Of a DNA stretch of 64,000 nucleotides, positions 18,982 to 27,178 are shown piece by piece (the first letter of the stretch is position 1; each line of letters opens with the position of its first letter). Source of the DNA: Methylobacterium sp. Leaf91 (GTDB lineage: Bacteria; Pseudomonadota; Alphaproteobacteria; Rhizobiales; Beijerinckiaceae); contig NZ_LMMP01000034.1 of the NCBI RefSeq assembly GCF_001422815.1, positions 9,442 to 73,441 on the forward strand, in the 5' to 3' direction. The notes under the pieces were generated by a model. The model ran no database searches. It had not been told where the DNA came from and saw only the letters and a list, made by a program, of their open reading frames with translations. Both the position numbers and the translations under genes were made by a program.

Positions 18982-19956
18982 GTGACCATCAATCCCGTCT
19001 TCACGGACGCCACACCCCTGTCCGCCGTCAGCCCGGAAGAACAATTCCGCGATGACGTCCTGGTCGGACTCACGGCGGCGCAGAAATTCATTCCGGCGAA
19101 GTATTTCTACGACGAGGTCGGCTCGGATTTGTTCGAGGCGATCACCCGCCAGCCGGAATATTACCCAACCCGAACAGAGATCGGTATTCTGGATGAATCG
19201 GGGCCGGACATCGCCTCGCTTCTTCCCCCGCGCGCGAACCTCGTGGAATTCGGCAGCGGCTCGACGGTGAAGGTTCGGCGTCTTCTCGTTCATCTGACTG
19301 ATCTGGCGGCCTACGTGCCGGTGGACGTTTCCGAGAGCTTCCTGAGGAGCGAGGCCGAGACTCTGTCTCGCGATTTCCCTCGGCTGTCGATCCAACCGGT
19401 GGCTGCGGATTTCACCCGGCCCTTCACTCTCCCCGACGGGCTTTCCAATAGCGCCGTGGCGGGGTTCTTTCCGGGCTCGACAATCGGAAATTTCGAGCCG
19501 CCCCAGGCGGCCCATCTCCTCGCCCATTTCGGGAGGGTTCTAGGTCGCGGGGCATCTCTCGTCGTCGGCGTCGATCTCGTGAAAGACAAGTCCGTGCTGG
19601 ACGCGGCCTATGACGATGCGGCGGGAGTGACGGCGCGGTTCAACATCAACTTGCTGCATCGGATCAATCGCGAACTCGGCGCCGACTTCGACCCGTCAGC
19701 CTTCGCCCACCGGGCCTACTTCGCCCCGGAGGCTTCGCGGATCGAGATGCATCTCGTCAGCCTGCGCGCCCAGCAGGTATCACTCGCGGGCCGCCGGTTC
19801 AGCTTCTCGGAGGGAGAAACGATCCATACCGAGAACAGCTACAAGTACACGGTCGACAGCTTCCGCGACCTCGCCAGCCAAGCCGGATGGAACGTGGCCA
19901 AGAGCTGGACCGACGGCGAGCGCCTGTTCTCGGTCCATGCCCTCACGCGCGGATGA
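18982..19956 (+). CDS. egtD: L-histidine N-alpha-methyltransferase EgtD
   Basis: A 324-residue SAM-dependent methyltransferase that makes trimethylhistidine (hercynine), the first step to ergothioneine. It shows the family elements PAKYFYDEVGSDLFEAITRQPEYYPTR, the SAM loop LVEFGSGSTVKVRRLL, FFPGSTIGNF and SFSEGETIHTENSYKYT. The GTG at 18982 is chosen because GGAG precedes it by 8 bases and the length matches known EgtD. An upstream extension of the frame only overlaps egtB. It forms a two-gene operon with egtB. The stop is 3 bp from the stop of the convergent small membrane gene. Confidence 0.92.
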   Translation: MTINPVFTDATPLSAVSPEEQFRDDVLVGLTAAQKFIPAKYFYDEVGSDLFEAITRQPEYYPTRTEIGILDESGPDIASLLPPRANLVEFGSGSTVKVRRLLVHLTDLAAYVPVDVSESFLRSEAETLSRDFPRLSIQPVAADFTRPFTLPDGLSNSAVAGFFPGSTIGNFEPPQAAHLLAHFGRVLGRGASLVVGVDLVKDKSVLDAAYDDAAGVTARFNINLLHRINRELGADFDPSAFAHRAYFAPEASRIEMHLVSLRAQQVSLAGRRFSFSEGETIHTENSYKYTVDSFRDLASQAGWNVAKSWTDGERLFSVHALTRG

Positions 19957-19959
19957 GGA

Positions 19960-20235
19960 TCAGGCTTTCTTCTCGAGCATCTGCTTGACCTGCATCAGCT
20001 GGTCCCAGACGGTCCCAGGAGTGGTGCCGAGCACGTCGAAACCGGCACTGATGCCCCAATAGATCCCGTAGCAGATGATCGGAACGAGGATCCACCCCAG
20101 GATTTCCTCGCCCCGGCGACGGCGCATGCGCCGGCGTCGACGCTCTTCTCGGCGGGTCAGTTTCTGCGGGCGGGCCGCGACGTGCGTGCCTTGGCTGGAG
20201 AGTGGCGTCAGGGGGCCCTCTTGCAGATCGCTCAT
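19960..20235 (-). CDS. small membrane protein with an arginine-rich segment
   Basis: A 91-residue protein with three parts: a polar N-terminus (1-25), a strongly basic stretch near LTRREERRRRRMRRRRGEE (26-45) and one hydrophobic helix ILGWILVPIICYGIYWGISAGF (46-67). A short tail ends KQMLEKKA. The basic side should stay in the cytoplasm. ATG 20235 follows GGGGAG. I do not recognise a family. It is convergent with egtD, with almost no gap, and no partner gene is adjacent. Confidence 0.6.
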   Translation of the reverse strand: MSDLQEGPLTPLSSQGTHVAARPQKLTRREERRRRRMRRRRGEEILGWILVPIICYGIYWGISAGFDVLGTTPGTVWDQLMQVKQMLEKKA

Positions 20236-20571
20236 GGATACTCCCCTGTTGTCGCGAGTGGCTATGACGATCACAGGCTCGATGCTCCTGCCGACGATCT
20301 GAACCGTCGCCGGACACCTGAACCTGTCATGTCGCTCGGCGAGCCCCCTCGCAGGATTCACGACCGGACGGGCGCCTATGCACCCATTCGAACGCGGTTG
20401 CTAACGACCGATCATGCCCATGTCGACCACGGGACCGACGTTTTCGTGGCACGATACGAAGTCTCGATCACCCAACCCCGTGGGTCTGACCCATTTGTGC
20501 ATGGCATAACGCAGAAGGGGCGCATCTTCCGTTGAGGAAGACGCGCCCCTTTTGACCGATGCCTCGTGCGA
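20236..20571. other. intergenic region between clpA and the small membrane gene
   Basis: These 336 bp carry the promoter side of the small membrane gene and, at the right end, the clpA hairpin at 20515-20553. No gene or other repeat was seen. Confidence 0.5.
20515..20553 (-). terminator. hairpin terminator of clpA
   Basis: A 16-bp stem with one mismatch (20515-20530 with 20536-20551) closes a 5-base loop, about 20 bp past the clpA stop. The plus-strand side has TTTT and the minus side only a broken T-run, so it may work in either direction. Confidence 0.6.
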
Positions 20572-23061
20572 TCAGGCTCGAACGAGAGGAACCTTAGGAA
20601 CGGTGCGGACACCGCCCGAACCGCCGGAACCGCCCTTGTCGTCCTTCTTCGCCTCGTCCTTCTTCCGCGGAGCAGCCTTCGCCCGGCTACGCTTGCGCTT
20701 GCTGCCACCGGCGTCGGTGACGTCCTTTTCCGGCTTGGGCGTCACCGGGCCGGCCGGGAACTCGAAGGCCAGTGCATCTTTCTGCGCCAGCGCCTCGCCG
20801 TCCTCGGCTTTCTTCAACACCACCCTGACCGCGCCGCCATCCTTGAGACGTCCGAAAAGCACCTCGTCGGCGAGTGGAGTCTTGATCGTGGTCTGGATCA
20901 GGCGTGCCATTGGCCGCGCGCCCATCGCCTCGTCGTAGCCATTCTCGGTCAGCCACTCGCGTGCTTCGTCGGACAGCTCGATCGTGACGTTGCGATCGGC
21001 GAGCTGGGCCTCGAGCTGAAGCACGAACTTGTCGACGACTTTGGCCACCACGTCCTTCGGCAGATGTCCGAAGGAGATGATCGAGTCGAGGCGGTTCCGG
21101 AATTCGGGCGCGAAGAGCTTGTTGATCGCCTCCACGTCGTCTCCCGTGCGCTTGGTCTGAGTGAAGCCATAGGCGGACTTCGCCATGTCAGACGCACCCG
21201 CATTCGTCGTCATGATGATGATGACGTTGCGGAAATCGACCTGCTTGCCGTTGTGATCGGTGAGCTTGCCGTGATCCATCACCTGCAACAGGATGTTGAA
21301 CAGGTCGGGATGAGCCTTCTCGATTTCGTCCAGCAGCAGCACGCAATGCGGATGCTGGTCGATCCCGTCCGTGAGCAGCCCGCCCTGGTCGAAGCCGACA
21401 TAGCCGGGCGGTGCGCCGATCAGGCGGCTCACCGTATGACGCTCCATATATTCCGACATGTCGAAGCGGATCATCTCGATGCCGAGCGATGACGCCAGTT
21501 GCTTGGCCGCCTCCGTCTTACCGACGCCGGTCGGGCCGGCAAACAGGTAGGAACCGATCGGCTTGTCAGGGTCACGCAGACCGGCACGGGCCAGCTTGAT
21601 CGCCGAAGTCAGCGCCTCGATGGCATTCGACTGGCCGTAGACGACCCGCTTCAGGTTCTCGGTGAGGTTCTTTAGAACCACGGCGTCGTCCTTGGAGACG
21701 GTCTTTGCCGGGATGCGGGCCATCGTGGCGATGGTCGCCTCAATCTCCTTGACGCCGATGGTCCGCTTGCGGCGGGCTTCCGGCACCAGCATCTGCGAGG
21801 CGCCGGTCTCGTCGATCACGTCGATCGCCTTGTCCGGCAGCTTACGGTCGTTGATGTAGCGCGCCGAGAGTTCCACGGCCGCCTTCACGGCCTCGGTCGT
21901 GTACTTGAGTTTGTGGAACTCCTCGAAATAGGGCTTGAGCCCCTTCACGATCTCGATAGCGTCCGGGATCGATGGCTCGTTCACGTCGATCTTCTGGAAC
22001 CGGCGCACCAGGGCGCGGTCCTTCTCGAAGTACTGGCGGTACTCCTTGTAGGTGGTCGAGCCGATGCACCGAAGCGAGCCGTTGGCGAGAGCCGGCTTGA
22101 GGAGGTTCGACGCGTCCATCGCGCCGCCGGACGTCGCACCGGCGCCGATGACCGTATGGATTTCATCGATGAACAGCACCGCGTTCGGATGCGCCTCGAT
22201 TTCCTTCATCACCTGCTTGAGGCGCTCCTCGAAGTCGCCGCGATAGCGCGTGCCGGCGAGCAGCGTCCCCATGTCGAGGGAGAACACCGTCGCATCGATG
22301 AGAACTTCCGGGACTTCCTTGTTGATGATCTTGCGCGCCAATCCCTCGGCGATGGCAGTCTTGCCCACGCCCGGGTCGCCCACGAGCAGAGGATTGTTCT
22401 TCTGCCGGCGGCAAAGGATCTGGATGGTACGCTGGACCTCGCTCTCACGTCCGATCAGCGGATCGATCCGACCATCACGGGCCTTCTTGTTAAGGTTGAC
22501 GCAATAGGCATCCAGCGCGTCCCCCTTCTTCTTCGTGCGGTTCTCGGCCTCGTCGCCGCTCGGGCGCTCGGACGAGGGCTCCTCTTCCGCACCGCGAACC
22601 GGCTTCGCCTCCGAAGCGCCCGGGCGCTTGGCGATGCCGTGGCTGATGTAATTGACCGCGTCGTAGCGGGTCATGTCCTGCTCCTGCAGGAAATAGGCGG
22701 CATGGCTTTCGCGCTCGGCGAAGATCGCCACGAGCACGTTGGCCCCTGTCACCTCTTCCCGGCCGGATGATTGCACATGGATGACCGCCCGCTGGATGAC
22801 CCGCTGGAAGCCCGCCGTCGGCTTGGCATCCTGCCGACCATCCCCGATCAGGTTGGCGAGTTCGGTATCCACATACTCGACCAGGCTGCGTTTCAGCGTG
22901 TCGACCTCGACGTTACAGGCGCGCATGACGGCTGCGGCATCCTGGTCGTCCACCAGGGCGAGGAGCAGGTGCTCCAGCGTCGCGTATTCGTGCCGGCGCT
23001 CGCCGGCGAGCGCCAGGGCGCGGTGGAGAGCTTGTTCTAGGCTGCGAGAGAAGCTGGGCAA
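20572..23061 (-). CDS. clpA: ATP-dependent Clp protease ATP-binding subunit ClpA
   Basis: An 829-residue AAA+ unfoldase that feeds substrates to ClpP. The N-domain has the double Clp repeat (SFSRSLEQALHRALALAGERRHEYATLEHLLLALVDD). Two ATPase modules follow: Walker A GDPGVGKTAI near residue 233 and GPTGVGKTEA near 515. The N-end adaptor gene clpS lies just upstream. The start is taken as TTG 23061: GAGG lies 8 bases before it, the protein then begins PSFSRSLEQ as in the family, and it clears the clpS stop by 23 bp. ATG 23106 would overlap clpS. The last 50 or so residues form a lysine- and glycine-rich disordered tail not seen in E. coli ClpA. Confidence 0.93.
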   Translation of the reverse strand: MPSFSRSLEQALHRALALAGERRHEYATLEHLLLALVDDQDAAAVMRACNVEVDTLKRSLVEYVDTELANLIGDGRQDAKPTAGFQRVIQRAVIHVQSSGREEVTGANVLVAIFAERESHAAYFLQEQDMTRYDAVNYISHGIAKRPGASEAKPVRGAEEEPSSERPSGDEAENRTKKKGDALDAYCVNLNKKARDGRIDPLIGRESEVQRTIQILCRRQKNNPLLVGDPGVGKTAIAEGLARKIINKEVPEVLIDATVFSLDMGTLLAGTRYRGDFEERLKQVMKEIEAHPNAVLFIDEIHTVIGAGATSGGAMDASNLLKPALANGSLRCIGSTTYKEYRQYFEKDRALVRRFQKIDVNEPSIPDAIEIVKGLKPYFEEFHKLKYTTEAVKAAVELSARYINDRKLPDKAIDVIDETGASQMLVPEARRKRTIGVKEIEATIATMARIPAKTVSKDDAVVLKNLTENLKRVVYGQSNAIEALTSAIKLARAGLRDPDKPIGSYLFAGPTGVGKTEAAKQLASSLGIEMIRFDMSEYMERHTVSRLIGAPPGYVGFDQGGLLTDGIDQHPHCVLLLDEIEKAHPDLFNILLQVMDHGKLTDHNGKQVDFRNVIIIMTTNAGASDMAKSAYGFTQTKRTGDDVEAINKLFAPEFRNRLDSIISFGHLPKDVVAKVVDKFVLQLEAQLADRNVTIELSDEAREWLTENGYDEAMGARPMARLIQTTIKTPLADEVLFGRLKDGGAVRVVLKKAEDGEALAQKDALAFEFPAGPVTPKPEKDVTDAGGSKRKRSRAKAAPRKKDEAKKDDKGGSGGSGGVRTVPKVPLVRA

Positions 23062-23084
23062 AAGCGGGTCCTCGTGTGGGGTGC

Positions 23085-23492
23085 CTATTTTTTTTCCATG
23101 ACGCACTGGAGAGGATGTTGGTGTTTACGCGCGAAGTCCATGACCTGCGTCACCTTGGTCTCCGCCACTTCGTACGTAAAGATCCCGCACTCGCCGACGC
23201 CGTTCTGATGCACGTGCATCATGATCTGGTAGGCATCGGCCTGTGATTTATTGAAGAACTTCTCGACCACGTGCACGACGAATTCCATCGGCGTGTAATC
23301 GTCGTTGAGCAGGAGGACACGGTACAGGCTCGGCCGTTTGGTCTTGGGCTTGGTGCGCGTGATGATCGCCGTCCCCGAGCGACCGTCGTCGGTGCCACCC
23401 GGTCCGAGGGGATCAGCCGCGCGCGGCACCGTGGGACCGGCAGAATTCGCGCCATCACGTCCGATGGTCGCGGCGAAACTGCCGTGATCCAT
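23085..23492 (-). CDS. clpS: ClpS adaptor protein
   Basis: ClpS delivers N-degron substrates to ClpAP. The core reads [78 protein letters not shown]. Asn-Asp-Asp after the first strand and the following Met/His positions form the N-degron pocket. The start is uncertain: ATG 23492 gives 135 residues with a 45-residue flexible N-terminus, while ATG 23516 or 23531 would add 8-13 residues. None has a clear ribosome site. It is co-transcribed with clpA. Confidence 0.9.
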   Translation of the reverse strand: MDHGSFAATIGRDGANSAGPTVPRAADPLGPGGTDDGRSGTAIITRTKPKTKRPSLYRVLLLNDDYTPMEFVVHVVEKFFNKSQADAYQIMMHVHQNGVGECGIFTYEVAETKVTQVMDFARKHQHPLQCVMEKK

Positions 23493-23763
23493 GACGGAAG
23501 AGACCAGACAACGCATCGGGTCGTCGAACATCGGAATAGCATCGACCCCATTTGTGGCAGCGGAGTCCGGACGCGGATATGTAAGAACCGACCGGTTTCC
23601 CGACTGCACGCTGGCGCGGCGCACCTGCTTCTCGTCCAATCTATAGGCCGTTTCCCGACTTCGCCAGTCGCCTGCGCGCACTTGTCCGGTCACTCGACGC
23701 CACGGATGCCTACCGCCGGGCGGACATCGCCCGGGCCCGGCGCCGGAAGGTGCCGTGGCGCAC

Positions 23764-23799
23764 AAAAAGGGGCGACCGAGCCGTCGCTCGATCGCCCTT
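23764..23799 (-). terminator. Rho-independent terminator of the phasin gene
   Basis: GGGCGA-C-CGAGC (23770-23781) pairs with GCTCG-A-TCGCCC (23786-23797) around a 4-base loop. On the minus strand it is followed by a T-run at 23768-23764. It begins about 45 bp past the phasin stop. Confidence 0.75.
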
Positions 23800-23843
23800 C
23801 GGAATAGCTTTTTCGGTCTCTCGGGCGCTGGCGCCGGGGGAGC

Positions 23844-24188
23844 TCAGTTGGTGGCGGGAAGCTTGATCTTCGTCAGGCCCTCGAGCGGCTTGCCGATTTC
23901 CTTGGCGAGCTCGGCATACAGGCCGCCGACCAGCTTCGCTTGAGCGACCATGCGCTCGTAGGACGCCTTCATGAACTCGGCCTGGATTTCCATGGCGCTC
24001 TGAGGGGTCTTTGCCTCGGCCAGCTTCTTCATGGTGGCGGTGCCATGCTCGAACGACTGCTTGGTGTAATCCGCCATCTCGGTTCCGACGGTCTGGTTCG
24101 TCCGCGCCACCAGCGAGACGTTCTTCATCACCGAGTCGATGCCGGATTTGTCGAAAGCGGGGATCTTGTCGAAAAGCTGACTGGTCAT
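23844..24188 (-). CDS. phaP: phasin family protein
   Basis: A 114-residue amphipathic helical protein of the phasin family, which coats polyhydroxybutyrate granules. The pattern NVSLVARTNQTVGTEMADYTKQSFEHGTATMKKLAEAKTPQSAMEIQAEFMKASYERMVAQAKLVGGLYAELAKEI is diagnostic: the TP.....QSEF....YE..V motif occurs as TPQSAMEIQAEFMKASYERMV. ATG 24188 is the only start. A long inverted repeat with PhaR-like TGC/GCA elements lies about 95-135 bp upstream, and a terminator follows. It appears monocistronic. Confidence 0.88.
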   Translation of the reverse strand: MTSQLFDKIPAFDKSGIDSVMKNVSLVARTNQTVGTEMADYTKQSFEHGTATMKKLAEAKTPQSAMEIQAEFMKASYERMVAQAKLVGGLYAELAKEIGKPLEGLTKIKLPATN

Positions 24189-24282
24189 GGGATGCGAGAT
24201 ACCCTTTCGGGCATTCCTCTAGGGCCGGATGTCGACAAGGCCGGTTCCCCGACCCGCGGAAGCGACCAATGCCGTCTCTATG

Positions 24283-24322
24283 TGCGATGCAACATGGAAC
24301 GTCAAGATCATGTTGCATCGCA
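24283..24322. promoter_or_regulatory. 14-bp inverted repeat, PhaR-type operator candidate
   Basis: TGCGATGCAACATG (24283-24296) and CATGTTGCATCGCA (24309-24322) are perfect reverse complements around a 12-bp spacer. Each arm contains TGC-N3-GCA (TGCGATGCA and TGCATCGCA). This is close to the CTGC-N3-GCAG element reported for PhaR, the repressor of phasin genes. It lies upstream of phaP and divergently upstream of the carboxypeptidase gene. Confidence 0.6.
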
Positions 24323-24487
24323 GCAAAAACGGTCAAATCAATCGCCAGGCATTAACCGGGCCGTAACCGCGTCGACCTAGCCTGATTGACAGATGTTGCG
24401 AGGTCACGGCGGCACGTTCGCCGGCTTTGCAGTGATGATGCAGTGCAAGCCGATCTCACGATCGGTTGTCGAGGACACCCCGTCGCG

Positions 24488-25978
24488 ATGCGTAGCGTTC
24501 CGAGTCGCTCCCGGACGACCCATGGACTGCCGGCCCTCATTGCGGCCGCAGCCGTTCTCACGGCCATCGCCTCGCCCGCCGACGCGCGTCGCGGGCACCA
24601 TCACCGGGGCGGCGGCGGGGGCTACAACCCACCCTACGCCGCCATGGTGATCGACGTGAAGACCGGCCGCACCCTGCATGCGGTCAACGAGGATTCCCTC
24701 CGGCATCCCGCATCGATCACCAAGGTGATGACGCTCTACATGCTGTTCGAGCAGCTCGAGCGCGGCCGCTTCAATCTCGATTCGCCGCTGACCATCTCCG
24801 CCTTCGCAGCCTCACAATCCCCGTCCAAGCTCGGGCTCCGGCCTGGCTCGACGATCGAGGTCGAGGACGCGATCAAGGCCATCGTCACGAAATCCGCCAA
24901 CGACGTGGCTTGCGCCATCGGCGAGAACATCGCCGGCTCCGAGCCGAAATTCGCCGAGATGATGACCCGCAAGGCGCAGGCCCTGGGCATGACCAGGACC
25001 AACTACGCCAATGCCTCGGGCCTGCCCGATGCGGACCAGATCACCACGGCGCGCGATCTGACCATCCTCGCCCGCGCGATCCAGGACCGGTTTCCGCGCT
25101 ACTACAAATATTTCCAGACCCGCTCCTTCGCCTTCCGCGGCCGGGTCATCGGCAACCACAACCGCCTACTCGGCAATGTCGAGGGCGTCGATGGCATCAA
25201 GACCGGCTACACCCGCGATTCGGGCTTCAACCTGATGACCGCCGCCAAGTCCGACGACCGCCAGATCGTTGCGATCGTGCTCGGCGGAAAGTCGGGCGCC
25301 AGCCGCGACCGGATCATGGCCGATCTCGTCCGGGCGAACCTGCCCCGGGCCTATGCCGGCAACCGGCAGACGCCGGCCGTGACGGAAGTCGCCGAGCGGG
25401 GCCGTCCCGCCGTGGTCGCGGACGCCACGTCGCGGACCCGCACGCAGGTCGCCTCGGCCGATGACGAGGACGTGGAGGTCGAGACCACCGCTTCGACCCA
25501 GCCCCTCGACATCAGCCCGCGCCAGACAACCACGCCCGGAAGCGCCGGCGCCAAGTGGCGGAGCGGCGCCCTCCCGGCCTCGGCTCAGGCCTATGCCCCG
25601 AGCAGCGCACCCGCCGCGTTCCCGGGAGCCAAACCCTCGCCCAGCGGCAAGTCCGACGCCCGCCTCGCATCGGTCGACGGCGCCCGGTCCGACCCCGCAC
25701 CGAAGGCAGCATCCACGAGCCGCGTCACGCCCACCGCCTGGGTGATCCAGCTCGGCGCCATGGACGACGAAGACAAGGCCAAATCGATGCTTTCCGAGGC
25801 TCGCAGCCGGGCCGGCAGCGCGCTCTCCAAGGCGTCACCTTACACCGTGCGGGTCGATCACGGCGGCGCCACCCTTTACCGAGCCCGGTTCTCCGGCTTC
25901 AGCGAACAGGAAGCCGCCCAGGATGCCTGCTCGACCCTGAAGCGCAACGGCTTCAACTGCTTCGCCACGCGAAGCTGA
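24488..25978 (+). CDS. D-alanyl-D-alanine carboxypeptidase with SPOR domain
   Basis: A 496-residue exported peptidase of family S11 that trims the terminal D-Ala of peptidoglycan stem peptides. A signal peptide covers about 1-33 (ALIAAAAVLTAIASPADA). The catalytic set is SITK (HPASITKVMTLYM), KSAN (VTKSANDVACAIGEN) and KTG (GVDGIKTGYTRDSGFN). A disordered region rich in Ala, Pro and Ser (about 300-400) leads to a C-terminal SPOR domain (WVIQLGAMDDEDKAKSMLSEA...), which binds denuded septal glycan. ATG 24488 is chosen because the signal peptide starts there; GAGG is 13 bases before. The domain order suggests work at the division septum. Confidence 0.88.
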   Translation: MRSVPSRSRTTHGLPALIAAAAVLTAIASPADARRGHHHRGGGGGYNPPYAAMVIDVKTGRTLHAVNEDSLRHPASITKVMTLYMLFEQLERGRFNLDSPLTISAFAASQSPSKLGLRPGSTIEVEDAIKAIVTKSANDVACAIGENIAGSEPKFAEMMTRKAQALGMTRTNYANASGLPDADQITTARDLTILARAIQDRFPRYYKYFQTRSFAFRGRVIGNHNRLLGNVEGVDGIKTGYTRDSGFNLMTAAKSDDRQIVAIVLGGKSGASRDRIMADLVRANLPRAYAGNRQTPAVTEVAERGRPAVVADATSRTRTQVASADDEDVEVETTASTQPLDISPRQTTTPGSAGAKWRSGALPASAQAYAPSSAPAAFPGAKPSPSGKSDARLASVDGARSDPAPKAASTSRVTPTAWVIQLGAMDDEDKAKSMLSEARSRAGSALSKASPYTVRVDHGGATLYRARFSGFSEQEAAQDACSTLKRNGFNCFATRS

Positions 25979-26124
25979 ACTCCACCAACGCGACGGCTTC
26001 CCTCTTCAGGAGGCCGAAGCCGTCCTGACAACGGCGACGACGCCCTTCGCGTCTTCGTCGAACCCCGACGGCTGTTCGCCGGTCGGGTCTGATCGAGCAT
26101 TTTTCTGGCAACGCGCGTGGAGTA

Positions 26125-26838
26125 TCAGCGATGTCGGCTCACAAGCCTGTCTCGGGCCGCGTTGATACGCGAAGCCCCCTCGACCGTTCCGCCCTGGTCG
26201 GGATGCCACCGTTTCATCAGCGTCCGATGAGCCGTGCGGATCTGCTGCAAGGTCGCCCCGCTCTGAAGCCCCAGGATCTGGTGAGCCTCCTCCTGCGTCA
26301 TCGACCCTGGATCCGGCGGACGGCGCGACCGCGCGTTGGCATCTCTCTCAGCGTCTACACGCCCGGCGGCAGTCCTGCCGTCGAGATACGTCTGTAGCCG
26401 GCGGGCGGCGATGCGATCCACCTTGCGGCAGACGGCGAAGATCTGCATCAGCGCCGCATCCGGAAGCTGTGACAGGCGACGCCCAGCATAGGGACCGATC
26501 TGAACGATCCCGTCAGCGGTCCGTCCGTCCGGCATCACCTCGAACAGCACGATCGTGGGCCGTGCGACGGCAACACGCCCGGCCAGTCCGCGCAGCCGGA
26601 CGACGAGGGCATCGACACCGTCGAGAAACCAGAACGCAATGCCCCCGAACAGGATCGCGAGTTCGACCCGTCCGCGAATTGCCGCCACAGCTGCCAGGGC
26701 GAGCAAGACATAGCCTCCGCTGCGTCTCACGACACGCGGCGTGATCAGGCGCCGCAAGCGCCGAACGAGTTGGGGCTTCGCGTTCTTCGCGTACCACCAC
26801 AGGACGAACAGGGCCGCGAGGGCGGCGAGGATCGTCAT
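26125..26838 (-). CDS. membrane-anchored DnaJ-domain protein
   Basis: A 237-residue protein. Hydrophobic helices are at residues 2-17 and about 42-72. The C-terminal 60 residues form a J domain: MTQEEAHQILGLQSGATLQQIRTAHRTLMKRWHPDQGGTVEGASRINAARDRLV, with the HPD tripeptide that stimulates DnaK. The middle (about 90-165) is soluble. This layout is shared by a family of short inner-membrane J proteins in Alphaproteobacteria, whose client is not known. Its ATG overlaps the TGA of the upstream small gene by 4 bp (26835-26838), so the two are probably translated together. Confidence 0.8.
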   Translation of the reverse strand: MTILAALAALFVLWWYAKNAKPQLVRRLRRLITPRVVRRSGGYVLLALAAVAAIRGRVELAILFGGIAFWFLDGVDALVVRLRGLAGRVAVARPTIVLFEVMPDGRTADGIVQIGPYAGRRLSQLPDAALMQIFAVCRKVDRIAARRLQTYLDGRTAAGRVDAERDANARSRRPPDPGSMTQEEAHQILGLQSGATLQQIRTAHRTLMKRWHPDQGGTVEGASRINAARDRLVSRHR

Positions 26839-27092
26839 CGGCGGATGTCGTGATCGAGCGAGACCCGTCCGGCGATCCGGATCTGGACCTCGCCAATCCG
26901 GTGCGAACCACTCCGCGAGCCGGTCTCCTCAGTAATACGGTCCGGGCAACGCTCACGAGACGGCGGGCGAACTCCCTCGGGAGCGACGCCGGGGCATAAG
27001 CGCCGCGCCCTGTCGCTCGCTTCGGCCGGCATCGTGCCGAGCGCCAGCGCGACGCAGACGAGGGATCGGGACAGGCTGGCCTTCGTCGTCAT
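26835..27092 (-). CDS. small secreted protein, unknown
   Basis: An 85-residue frame with an N-terminal signal-like segment (SLSRSLVCVALALGTMPAEASDRAR). A short cysteine-containing region (RRLCPGVAPEGVRPPSRERC) follows, then a C-terminus with alternating hydrophobic residues (HRIGEVQIRIAGRVSLDHDIRR). No family is recognised and the ribosome site is weak. The 4-bp overlap with the DnaJ-like gene and the good signal peptide support it as real. The two cysteines could form a disulfide outside the membrane. Confidence 0.5.
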   Translation of the reverse strand: MTTKASLSRSLVCVALALGTMPAEASDRARRLCPGVAPEGVRPPSRERCPDRITEETGSRSGSHRIGEVQIRIAGRVSLDHDIRR

Positions 27093-27178
27093 TGCGTGTC
27101 TTGCGTGTTCTCGTGCGGCGCGGTTCCGTCCCTACTGCACCGGAAACGGCCAATGTGACAGCCCGAACCGGGAAAGCC

